In this document: piece by piece, positions 11,288 through 20,100 of the stretch
How positions within the stretch are numbered: position 1 is the first letter of the stretch
How the letters are laid out: every line of letters begins with the position of its first letter
Assembly: GCA_028554795.2 (NCBI GenBank)
Contig: CM068830.1
Location: forward strand, 46,266,227-46,330,226
Length of the DNA: 64,000 nt
Reading direction: 5' to 3'
From: Sinohyriopsis cumingii
Lineage: Eukaryota > Mollusca > Bivalvia > Unionida > Unionidae
Position numbers and translations under genes: made by a program
Notes under the pieces: generated by a model
Told to the model about the DNA's origin: nothing
What the model saw: the letters and a program-made list of their open reading frames with translations, nothing else
Database searches by the model: none

Positions 11288-12074
11288 TCAGTGCCTAAAA
11301 GTTAACGAATTTTTTTCCCGTAGATGTCGAGAAGTATTCAGATGAAAGCGCAAGGCTTTTAACAGAATGAATCTCTCGTGTACATTTAAATGTACCGCTT
11401 TTCGTGCTTCACAGTACAGAACGTACAGAGCACACAAGGAATCCGCTGGTAAACGGAATCCCAGAACGCAGGTAACTAATACGCACACCACACGACCCAA
11501 ATTCATTGGATACAGTGCTAGTAAAAAGAGATGGTAATCCACCAGTCTGAATATTGTCATTGATTTGCTTCCACGGCAGTTGTATTATCACGAATGATAA
11601 AGGTCGTGGCATGGCAGTAAGTTTGGATACCCTCTTTTAACGGATGTAATAGGTGTACATGTTGCACAGAGCTAATCGTAGTGTAGTAACGGATGCAAAA
11701 TTGTTAGTCACTAGTTCACACACCACACATTGCACAGAATTTCCCTCTACATACAAAATTTGATAGCGTAAAAGATTTTGATAATCCTCTAACTTTTCGT
11801 TTGAAACTCGTTGGAGTATGGCCACTTTGAAAGCAGAAGGATGAGTAGCAAACAAAGTCTTCTGGTTCTCGTCCAGTTGAACAATGTCTGACCACTGGAA
11901 CGCTTTCACATGAATCAGTCTTCTTATAGCATTCAGGTACCAGTGGTTCCAACATAGGTGACGTAACGAATGTAATTATTTTTTGCGTTTCACTTGTATT
12001 TTGACGAACTCTCGGTAAATGCGTTCTCTCAACTCCACAGGCAAACCACGAATGTTCTCCTGTAACGTATACAT
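11288..12074 (-). pseudogene. unrecognised protein with F-box-like N-terminus, broken
   Basis: A start at 12074 (minus strand) lies 34 bases below a TATAAAC box and reads MYTLQENIRGLPVELRERIY. The LPxEL...I pattern resembles the start of an F-box, but similarity is weak. The first frame stops near 11979. Further frames cover 11909-11637 and 11560-11288 without a recognisable domain. The 5' end and promoter are tandemly repeated just upstream. It lies between polymerase/BIR remnants and the ATPase, so it is probably an accessory Polinton gene. Confidence 0.4.
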
Positions 12075-12510
12075 TCAGGAATTGCTGGGTCGTGGTCAAG
12101 AACCTCGTTTATAGTTGTGACTGAAGTAGTGTGCTCCCATAATCAGTCTTCGTTTACTTTGGAAAAGAAAATAGTTTAAAAATGGAGAAATGATTTTGAG
12201 TTTTCGTTTCACTTGTATTTTTGATTAACTCTTGGGAATGCGTTATCTCAACTTCACAGGCATACCACGAATGTTCTCTTGTAAAGTACACATTCAGGAA
12301 TCGCTGGGTCGTGGTCAAGAGCCTAGTTTATAGTTGTGACTGAAGTAGTGTAATCCCATAATCAGCCTTCGTTTACTTTGGAAAAGAGTATAGTTTAAAA
12401 ATGGAGAAATTATTCTGAGTTTTCCTTTCACTTGTATTTTCACTAACTCTCGGGAATGCGTTCTCTCAACTCCACAGGCATACCACGAATGTTCTCTTGT
12501 AAAGTATCCG
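11985..12510. repeat. tandem repeat, unit about 218 bp, about 2.4 copies
   Basis: GCGTTCTCTCAACTCCACAG starts at 12021 and 12458, with a variant at 12240, giving steps of 219 and 218 bases. Each full unit contains a minus-strand TATA box and the first codons of the unrecognised gene. Copies differ by a few percent. Confidence 0.88.
12108..12114 (-). promoter_or_regulatory. TATA box repeated with the 218-bp unit
   Basis: Minus-strand CTATAAAC lies 34 bases upstream of the ATG at 12074. A matching copy is present in the next repeat unit near 12328-12334. Confidence 0.45.
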
Positions 12511-12540
12511 TCAAAAGATTACTGAGGTCGTCCCACTAAA

Positions 12541-12780
12541 GGTAGGTAGTAACAATCCGGAGACCTTCTAGCATGTTCCAGGTAAGCGGAGTCGTTCTGT
12601 TCGCACTCCTGAAGTGACACACCGCAAGATTAGCACTTGACTTTATCCCCTTCGCCCAATTAGATAGATCCGGCTCTAGCTAATTCTTCGGGGGTAGGTC
12701 CTCCCATATAGTTAGGCCACTTTCCTTTGAAGGTTTGGAATCGACTTTCAAAGTTGCAGTATTCAGGCAAACGCATAGGG
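12541..12780 (-). pseudogene. BIR (baculovirus IAP repeat) domain remnant
   Basis: One uninterrupted register of about 80 codons shows the BIR pattern: FESRFQTFKGKWPN, PTPEELARAG, then GEGDKVKC, SCGVSLQECEQND and LEHARRSPDCYYL. The zinc ligands Cys, Cys, His and Cys are in place, while the usual Trp before the E/D pair is Cys. Two in-frame TAA stops (12662-12660 and 12632-12630) break it. BIR domains bind zinc and occur in inhibitor-of-apoptosis proteins of animals and of several DNA viruses. No RING is seen. Its position between the polymerase and the 218-bp repeat suggests it was cargo of the element, but a host-derived insertion cannot be excluded. Confidence 0.8.
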
Positions 12781-12834
12781 AACGAATGTTCATCTTTCAC
12801 AGGCTCATCTCGATGAGGGTACGGTGAAATTCAC

Positions 12835-13910
12835 AGTAGTTTGTTCATTACTTTATAACATCCGTAGGGTGGTATCCGCATGGTTTCACGTGGTTGATGA
12901 CATAGACCATTAAAACCAGTAAAGTTTAGAGGCCAAACATCCTGAGTATTTCGAGCCACAATACTTTTATTGCTCCCGATTGTTATAGCCATAGTTACAT
13001 TTCTCACAATAATATCTGCATCCCAGGAATCCAGTGATACTGGTAATGGCATCGAAATGTTCATCGCGATGATAGACGAAAATGTATTTTCCGTCTTTAA
13101 AATCTTTGCCACGAAACAACAGACGTCCGCGCACTTCTTGAGGATGTACTTTCAAGGTGCAGCCTGGAGCGAAGTCGTCTTGTAATTTTTTCATTCCAGG
13201 AATGCTAAAAGCGGTGTCTTTGGATATTCCCGATTGCTGTAACAGGAGTTCTGCTTCTCTTCGTTGTTTGACTCGGTCCGATCGTTGAATAATTTTTCCA
13301 AGGTCCATTTCAATTCTATAATGTGTCGTTCCTGGTTGCATACATTTGTCCCACCACGATAGCCCTGGCTTAACACATCTGATTGATGCTGAGAAGGCCG
13401 TCTACCTATAATACCTTTTTGCGTCCGGTCCCTTGAGGAAGAGAAACGTGGATCATGAACAGTGCCGCTTTTCCTTCGGTGATGTGAAACTTGTCGTTGG
13501 ACTGGTGTACGTGTTGAATCATATCGATGACTTTGGAAGGCGTCAGTTCTGATAGGCTTGTTAAACTCGATTCGAACGAGGAATTTCAGAGTGTCATGAT
13601 AAAGGGAAAGTCTCAAGCGATCGTCTTCTTTGGCTTGACATTGCTGTTTCAGTGTCGTTAACAAAGAATCCTACAGATCAGTGATGAACTTGTCTGCATT
13701 CTTCAGCGTTACGTCGGACTTGAAATCTTTAAATTGCACCGTGTACGTGTAGGCCGTGGTTCTAAATTTTCTAGATTATCGTTTACCCGTCTATCGAATG
13801 TGGTCGTACTTTTCAGGGTTTACTGGTGGTGGACTTTGGTTTGATCTAGACTCTCTGGGTCTGGATTCTGGCTCACTCATGTCATCTTCAAAATCGCTGG
13901 CATGAATTTG
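12835..13910 (-). pseudogene. Polinton protein-primed DNA polymerase B, N-terminal part only
   Basis: Segments read LRLSLYHDTLKFLVRIEF (about 13610-13550), then FDAITSITGFLGCRYYCEKC and NYGYNNREQ near 13040-12960. This matches the N-terminal region of Polinton polymerase B, including its Cys-rich finger. The next part needs another frame. The exonuclease and polymerase motifs (DTD-type) are absent from the window: BIR and other genes follow instead. Frame changes near 13500 and 13000 and a stop near 13790 make it non-functional. A minus-strand TATA box at 14060-14054 is a plausible promoter. Confidence 0.72.
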
Positions 13911-14053
13911 AACCAAGACTTCAGCTAATGTGCGAGTCTATATGTCACTATATGTTACTGACTTTTGCTTTCTTTTCCCTTTTCACGAAATGATGCGATC
14001 TTTTCATCTTAAGTGCAAAAAGTCGAATGACTATTTGAAACGCCATGGGCCCC

Positions 14054-14060
14054 TTTATAT
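14054..14060 (-). promoter_or_regulatory. TATA box, leftward (polymerase gene)
   Basis: Minus-strand ATATAAAGGGG lies upstream of the polymerase B remnant. It is back to back with the rightward TATA at 14084, forming a divergent promoter. Confidence 0.5.
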
Positions 14061-14083
14061 CCATGTCAGATCAGTGTCTTGCC

Positions 14084-14090
14084 TATATAA
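14084..14090 (+). promoter_or_regulatory. TATA box, rightward
   Basis: CTATATAATGG lies 55-60 bases upstream of the ATG at 14145. Confidence 0.5.
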
Positions 14091-14144
14091 TGGGTCAGTG
14101 TCTTCCCTCCAAATAATCAGTTCACTCTCAAGTCTACCAGAACG

Positions 14145-14552
14145 ATGGATGAGCCAACACAGATCGAACGTCTGATCAGAGCTTTCCGAGGTATCATACG
14201 AAGGTTTTCTTCAGACAAGCCAACACTCTATTCACCCTCCTTTCGAGATAAAAACAAGTTACTTGCTATGTCTGTCAGAAGAAAGGGCATCGGTTTTCAG
14301 AATGTCGAGACAGTAAACAAAGCAAGACAGGTGTGAAAAAGACAAAAGTCAAGATACCTGTTATCATTGTCAAGAGAAAGGACATTGTTCTTCAGACTGC
14401 CCTAGAAACAACAGGAGATAGAGAGGGGTTCTGAACAGGAAGAAGAGGAACAACTCCGACATGTCCAGAAAGAGAATAAAAGAAGACGAGAAGAAAGTTA
14501 GGAAAAAGAGGAAAAACCTGTGAAAGTGAAGAAATTCAAAAAAGGAGAGTGA
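14145..14552 (+). pseudogene. small CCHC zinc-knuckle protein, frameshifted
   Basis: The first frame (14145-14336) encodes a basic 63-residue peptide starting MDEPTQIERLIRAF. A second frame carries CYHCQEKGHCSSDC (14359-14400), an exact CX2CX4HX4C zinc knuckle, and ends at 14421. A third frame continues with a Glu/Lys-rich tail and ends at 14552. Two frameshifts would link them. Zinc knuckles bind single-stranded nucleic acid. It is the first of two plus-strand units in the right part of the Polinton. I do not know a named family for it. Confidence 0.55.
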
Positions 14553-14786
14553 ACAAAGACACAGAAGAAGTCTATGAACATTTTAGAGTGTTGTATTATG
14601 AATTGGATTGCAAATTTGTGCCAGAATACACCAGAAAGAAAACGTAAGTGTCTCTTGATTTTGATTTTTTTAGAACAAGGACCTACACTCATGTACTCAC
14701 ATACGTGTATCATAGGGCAAAATGGGATTTTGAGTTTTAATTGATTTTGCTAAAATGAATAATATCTCTTTTCGAGAGAAGTGGGC

Positions 14787-14802
14787 GGCCCTGAAAAGGA
14801 CC
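14787..14802 (-). terminator. histone-type mRNA 3' stem-loop
   Basis: Minus strand GGTCCTTTTCAGGGCC forms a 6-bp stem (one G-U pair) with a TTTC loop, the size, loop and sequence of the metazoan replication-dependent histone stem-loop. Flanks CCCAAC upstream and GCCCAC downstream resemble the usual CCAAA and ACCCA. It lies just below the minus-strand coiled-coil gene (15454 to about 14860), where that unit should end. No histone coding sequence is seen nearby. Confidence 0.65.
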
Positions 14803-14859
14803 GTTGGGTGTGTTGTTTAAAAACAAACGCAGGATCGGGACGTATTGAACTTAATCTGC

Positions 14860-15454
14860 CCTCTCCCTTTGCCACAGCCAATGCCTACTTCTGGACCTGC
14901 TCCTGTCGATGATTTGGTAGAAATCACTTGAGTGGTATCTCAGGCATTGGGCTGGGCTGTTTGGCTCGGGAAAGTCTTTTTCTTTTGGGTCGAAATAAAG
15001 TAATCTGATATGTTTGTTTCAGACTCATTAACTCTGCCAAAACATCTAAGACTACCGTCACCGTTTGACTTTCACCGTCCTCCTTTTCGCCTAGAGCTTG
15101 TTTCTTTTCTGCTTCTTCTTCGTCCTGTCGTTTTCTTCTTGCCTCTTCTTCCAGCTGTTTCTGTTGAAGGAGAAAAGCTTGTTCTGCTTCTTTCTGCTGC
15201 TGTAAACAAATTCCAATTCTTCTTTCTGTCTCTGTTTAAAATCCTCGACGTGAGGTAAGGAAGGAGAAGGTGCTGAGGGGTGCTGGTACCGGAACAAATT
15301 CTAGCGAAGAAGTGAGAAAATCCACTAAATCCTAATTAAAATCGACCTCTTCTGGAAGTAGGCCCGTGTTGGCTTTGGTACCCGCTGATATGGAATCACT
15401 TCTCGTCGCCATGGCCGTTGCACCCCAATTCGTCGTATTTTTAGTTCCCTTCAT
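14860..15454 (-). pseudogene. coiled-coil protein remnant, minus strand
   Basis: An ATG at 15454, about 50 bases below a minus-strand TATATAG, starts MKGTKNTTNWGATAMATRSD. A stop follows within about 40 codons. Further frames give FKQRQKEELEFV and, in another register, a long Gln/Glu/Lys heptad-like region (QQKQLEEEARRKRQDEEEAE near 15150). It then runs to about 14860, before the stem-loop. Function is unknown. It is likely a structural or accessory gene of the element. Confidence 0.45.
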
Positions 15455-15504
15455 GTTTCAAAACAATGTCGCATTGATTCCCTGCGCACAGACGCTAGCG
15501 CACC

Positions 15505-15511
15505 TATATAG
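15505..15511 (-). promoter_or_regulatory. TATA box, leftward (coiled-coil gene)
   Basis: Minus-strand CTATATAGG lies about 50 bases upstream of the ATG at 15454. It is paired head to head with the rightward TATA at 15634. Confidence 0.45.
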
Positions 15512-15633
15512 TGAATGTGATGTCACAGGCAGCTCTCTTGAGATTGGAAAACAGACTCCGCACTGTGACTGAATTTTGTAATGCATATTGGGATTGGTGA
15601 AAAAACTTAATCCGTTTCGATTCGCTCTTCCAC

Positions 15634-15640
15634 TATAAAA
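15634..15640 (+). promoter_or_regulatory. TATA box, rightward
   Basis: CACTATAAAAACC is a strong TATA match 49 bases upstream of the ATG at 15683. Confidence 0.55.
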
Positions 15641-15682
15641 ACCCCAAATCACTTCATTCCCTTCACCTGTTCTCACGACAAG

Positions 15683-15826
15683 ATGTGGACTAACGTTGAA
15701 TCATCTACCCTCGTATCGTCGATGCTGATCCGCACGGACTTACCCATGTATTTCAAATCATCATGGGCTATCACCCGAATGACTGATACGGCCCTTTGGA
15801 AAAGAAGGATCTATGTGGAGAGATAA
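15683..15826 (+). pseudogene. short plus-strand ORF at right end of element, possibly broken
   Basis: A 47-codon frame starts MWTNVESSTLVSSMLIRTDL 43 bases after a TATA box and ends at 15826. The degenerate histone-type motif at 15940 lies about 115 bases downstream. No homologue is recognised. An overlapping frame stays open over part of the region, so the original product may have used another register. Confidence 0.35.
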
Positions 15827-15934
15827 GGCTGACTGAAGCGAGTCCTCATCTACTGTCCAGAGGTCAAAAGAGGTTTGAGGAAAAGACGAAGACCTATGTG
15901 ATGTCCTCTATGTTAACGGAATGATGTTAACAAA

Positions 15935-16235
15935 AAAAAGGCCCTTTTCAGGTATATATTCTCTGTCGCCTAAATGTGTTTAGTCGATATTTATATTTTA
16001 TGTATGATATATTTATGTTCATAAATATATGTATGTGTCCTTTGTATATGTCCCGCCCCGCCAAGCGTTATTATTCGTATAGTTTATGAACTAGCTGAAC
16101 TTACCCTCCACCCTCTACCCATTACTCGCTACCCGCTACCCGCTGAACTAGCTGAACTTACCCGCTACCTGTTTTTTCCCCTCTGTCACTGTTTGCAGTT
16201 TGGCCCGACTGAGGTCACCCCCTTACAACATTGCC
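15935..16235 (-). repeat. right terminal inverted repeat, inner part
   Basis: Reverse complement of about 2160-2455. Shared blocks include CCAAGCGTTATTATTCGTAT, TTTATGAACTAGCTGAACTT and the CCCGCTACCCGCT modules. It is interrupted at about 16236. Confidence 0.85.
15940..15952 (+). terminator. degenerate histone-type 3' stem-loop motif in right inverted repeat
   Basis: GGCCCTTTTCAGG, identical over 13 bases to the left inverted-repeat copy in inverted orientation, preceded by an A-run. The outer 3' arm is lost (TATATA). It points outward, after the plus-strand ORF. Confidence 0.4.
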
Positions 16236-16544
16236 AATTTCTCACCCATGCGACAGAAAAATCTAGCTGTTTTGCTAATCTTACTTTTCTTATCTCAGTC
16301 TAGTCATCTCAGACCAGTTGTTTCAGTCAAGGTATCCACGCGCTTAGAACGACTTTAATAAAGAAACCTTTCCTGTCTTCTGCTGTGCCTGACGTATGTG
16401 TTCTAAAATCAAACAACAACAACAAATCTATGACAAAAACATAGTAACTTAAGGTCAATCCATTTTTGAGAACACACCATAAAAACATTTCGAGAGAGAC
16501 AAAGTCACATACGCATACGATGTCGAGCTTTTTAGTATTATGTT

Positions 16545-16772
16545 AGTTCGTTCCACACAGCATGGTCAATCGTATCCTATATGGAAGCCTAGCTCAGTAC
16601 ATTTTCAGGTCAGCGTCACCAAATGTAGCTAAAGCTAACTAACTAGTTTTACAAACTTCGTGTGAAACAAATTGTATACTGTTAGCTACATATAATGACA
16701 CTGACCTAAAAATTTACAGATAAGATAAAATTCTCAATGCTGTGTGAAATGAACTCTGACAGTAAACACTGA
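16545..16772. repeat. foldback element, arms about 85 bp
   Basis: GTTCGTTCCACACAGCATGG at the left pairs with CAATGCTGTGTGAAATGAAC at the right. Inside, AGGTCAGCGTCACCAAATGT pairs with ACATATAATGACACTGACCT. The centre is unpaired. Probably a MITE-like foldback. Confidence 0.6.
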
Positions 16773-17611
16773 TCCATGCACACAGACTATAGACCTATAC
16801 ACTTCATAGCCTCCCAACTTTGTTAACAACTACGGAAAACTTAGTAACAGCCTGAAATGTGTGATGTCAAACAGGCTTTATTCTAATTTTGTTAAGCATA
16901 TCCATTGTGCCGTGTTGAATCAAAAATATACCTACAATATTTAATGACAAATAATGAACTTAACAGCCAAAAAGAATAATTTATCCGTCAAAACATTAAT
17001 TCATAAACAAATTTCACTGTAGCACTTGCCATATTTCTAACACATAAATTTTTTTTCTTCAAAGAATCCGTGAAGTTTCGCACATGGTTGTCCGCTAGGG
17101 TACGTATTTGAAGGGTCTTTTATACACGGGTGTAATTTTACAATCAATATTAGGGACAACACGTCACAAACAGTTTCACCTCCTCCAGAAAAAGGAGAGT
17201 TATATACGATAGTGACACAGATCATCAATTAATCGTGAGTAACCCAAGCATGGACACTAATGGTACATGTAACTTTTCGTTATAATAATAGCCTATACAC
17301 TACAAGAGATGTGTGGACCCAGTATAGTTCCATTATTTACAATATAATTTTCTAAATTGAAACTGATGAAAATGAAACATTTTCTTGCAATAAATATTAG
17401 CTATGCATTGTTAATTTCATATAACATCCATACATTAAATGTGATTATACCTCAGTACCATGCAACGCTTTATGTTGTTATTATTTTGGCTCACGCATAA
17501 AATCTGTGTGCTTTGGATGACACGGTCACGCCACAGTCTTAATAAACATAATTGTATTAATCCGCCGCATGTAAACATTTAAAGGAAATTACTGGGTGAG
17601 AAAAATAACCC

Positions 17612-17752
17612 ACGTTGAGTTTTTGACCGAGGCAAGGAAATCCCAGTCGCGGGGTTACATTATATGTCTACCCACGAAGCTTGCCGATGGGAGACAAATA
17701 ATGTAACCCCTTCACTGGGATTTCCTTGTCTCGGTCCTAACCCCAACATAGA
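17612..17752. repeat. strong palindrome, arms about 50 bp
   Basis: ACCGAGGCAAGGAAATCCCA followed by the GGGGTTACATTAT block (17626-17663) pairs with 17698-17735. The pairing extends outward through GTTGAGTTTTT / CCTAACCCCAAC. The loop is about 34 bases. Confidence 0.85.
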
Positions 17753-17761
17753 TTATATATG

Positions 17762-17954
17762 TCTAGTACCGTGACGTCTTCCGCCTGTTCAATTCTTATT
17801 GTCCCTATACAAAACCCAACCTTTTGTCTTGTCGCTATAGTGATCCAAGGGGTCTTATAATGCTAATTCCCAGTGTCGCTATAAATTATATCGCTATAGT
17901 GGCCGGGGGGAGGGGGGTTGTATGGACATTCCCATTGTCGCTATAGTGGCCCCT
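17762..17954 (-). repeat. right terminal inverted repeat, outer part
   Basis: Reverse complement of 1951-2140, ending in GTCGCTATAGTGGCCCCT. It repeats the subterminal CTATAGTGGCC motif at 17941, near 17895 and, diverged, near 17840. Confidence 0.85.
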
Positions 17955-18289
17955 AAAATTATGATGGACGGCATTTTTTGGCAAATTCGGTGCAGTAAGA
18001 AGAATGGATTAGCGGGAAATGTACTCGAAATTCCAGTATGGTTTCGGTATATATCAGGTTTTGCAGGACATGTCAGTCGAATGTGAAGGACTAAGAAAAT
18101 TCAAGATTCATAAGTATAAATACATTTATTACTATTCTGATTGCCAGCTAAAGAAAACATGTTTATGCCCTGTCACTTTCATCTCGCTGTGAGAGGGGCC
18201 TCAGCTATGACCTGTATCATACAGTGTGTCTTCTATCGCTAGCCCAACATTGTATCAAAATATATTTTATTTATTTTCAGTCTGACATT
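17955..18289. other. no gene seen
   Basis: Flank of the Polinton. No recognisable feature on either strand. Confidence 0.5.
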
Positions 18290-20100
18290 TGATATAGGGA
18301 AGTTTTTTCGAATACTTCAAGTACCTTGAAATTTCTCCTACAAAAGTAGGAAGAAGTTCATTTGAAACACTTGGTGAATCATTATGAATAATTCTATGAA
18401 AGTGCAGATATTGCAAGATTTTCTTCTTTCTGGTTAGACCGTTGACTATCCTAGCAACCTCTAACTTTAATCTTTCTAATCTATCTTAGCCTACTGTTGA
18501 ACATCCATCCCAAACAGCATCTACATATTTGAGTATAGGCCTTATATATCTTATGTAAATTATATCTAGGTATTTCTATTCATGTTATATTTGAGGAATC
18601 TTAAAATATTTAGCAATTCAGATGATTTTTACGTATAATTTCAATATGAAGGCTCCAAGTACATGCATTATAAAGTTTCAGGACTAAAAGATCATGATTG
18701 TCAACATATGCAAGTGATACATTTTCGAACTTATGAGAAAGAGCGGGTTGAAAACACAGCTGAACAGACTGAATTGTAGATTTTGAAGCTTTCATAATAC
18801 GAGTTTGTCTTCTATTTGAAAGATAGTTAATGAACCAGTTAGTCAAATCTGACTAGCTGTTAAGTTTCTCGATACGACTTTTTTTGCAAGACGCATGCAA
18901 ATGCCTTCGATACATCGCAATATTACACACATATCTTCACGATCGTGTGCTTCACGTATACTGTGTCACAAATCTATCAGTTGGTACAAGGTTGAAAGAT
19001 TTAGAAGAAATCCCGACGTATATTTGTAAACAAAAATCATGTTCATGTAGTTAATTGTAGTCCTGTATGAAAATGACCCTTTCCATGATTTCGCCATTTA
19101 GATAAGAAAATACATGGGTCTGTAATTGGCAGGATCATTTTTGCAATTGTTCTTGTGTATTAGTAATACGACAGCTTTTTTCAGACATCAAGAAAAATGT
19201 TTTCATTGAGAGATCTTTTGATAAAATACGTAGAAGTTTATAATTGATTGTGCTACACTCTTTAGAATTGTATGACTTGTCAGAGCCCCAAGCTTTATTT
19301 AGACGAACCTGTTGGTATAATATTTAGACTTTCTTTCATTTGCTCATTACAATTCAAGTTAATTTGTTAATTGTGCTCAAAGTGGTAACTACGGAAGAGC
19401 TGTGCTATATTGGTATCGTTGATTTTAAAGACAGGTGTGAAAACCGAATTTAAATACTCAGCCTTCTCTGAATCGGAGAATGCAGTATTGAATGTGCAAT
19501 GATGTTGTGTCTATATCAGTGGTGATTTACTTTTGGATAATTGTTGTTTAACTAAGTGTCTTCTGAGTCTTCAAAGTTCTTTGGATTTCGTTCTGAGAGT
19601 GTTCAAATTTTCATACTATTTTAAGTAGTCGTCCTTTACAAAATCTGTTTGATTGTTTATTTTATTTCGATGTTTTATCCAAAATTTGTTATGAAAGTAT
19701 TTAATCTCTGGAAGTCCGGATATTTATAAAGCACACATTCTAACACAAGAATATGATTTGTTATACAATTTGGCTACTAAAAAAAGTTGTCCGGTGGTCA
19801 CTTGTTGACATATGAGCAGAAATAACCCCCGAATTTACGTATTAGGTGATACAACAAAAGGGTCCAGCAAGGATAGTCCTCGTCTAGGTCACCAAGAATG
19901 ATTAGGTTCACAAAAATACTAAGTGCTCGCCCTGCGCAATTATTGAAGGAATCCCATAATGAATCTAGTTCCGATTGAGATCAATACACAACTGACAGTA
20001 AATTGCACTAATTCTTACCATATATTTTAATCCAAATTATTTAATTATTTTGTATTTTGTACTTATCTCAATTAGATATTAGAATAGTAGATTCATTTCG
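18290..20100 (-). mobile_element. decayed LINE (CR1/Jockey-like) with endonuclease and reverse transcriptase traces
   Basis: On the minus strand an endonuclease trace (FVNLIILGDLDED, near 19890) precedes reverse transcriptase traces: KLLRILSKDLS (near 19220), then TNWFINYLSNRRQTRIM (18840-18790), AYVDNHD at the catalytic motif, and the C-terminal RLERLKLEVARIVNGLTR (near 18440). Stops and frame changes are numerous, so it is old. The order and spacing match widespread animal CR1/Jockey-type LINEs. The exact clade is uncertain. Confidence 0.75.

Larger units (their letters stand above)
16236..17761. mobile_element. about 1.5-kb insertion splitting the right inverted repeat
   Basis: The inverted repeat breaks after ACAACATTGCCAAT and resumes near GTCTAGTACCGTGACGTC. 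The inserted DNA has no recognised coding region. It contains AATAAA near 16358 and two foldback structures, listed separately. Its class is unknown. Confidence 0.6.
1951..17954 (-). mobile_element. decayed Polinton/Maverick-like (adintovirus-type) element, about 16 kb
   Basis: Long inverted repeats at 1951-2455 and 15935-17954 enclose remnants of a typical Polinton gene set, nearly all on the minus strand: polymerase B N-terminus, packaging ATPase with Walker A GRSSSGKTEF, integrase C-terminus with chromodomain-like segment, capsid-type protein and adenain-like protease with a CGQYC cysteine motif. Every reading frame carries stops, frameshifts or deletions. The polymerase domain and the integrase catalytic core are missing. 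Two later insertions sit inside it: a LINE at 4080-6690, and about 1.5 kb in the right inverted repeat. The 6 bases flanking each end do not match, so no target duplication is claimed. Polintons are self-synthesising DNA transposons related to adintoviruses; that assignment rests on gene content and gene adjacency. Confidence 0.88.

Noticed and set aside
15715-15785. VDADPHGLTH, similar to the toprim motif of Spo11/TopoVI A
   Set aside because: Only a few residues match, the frame is short and nothing else of that enzyme is present.
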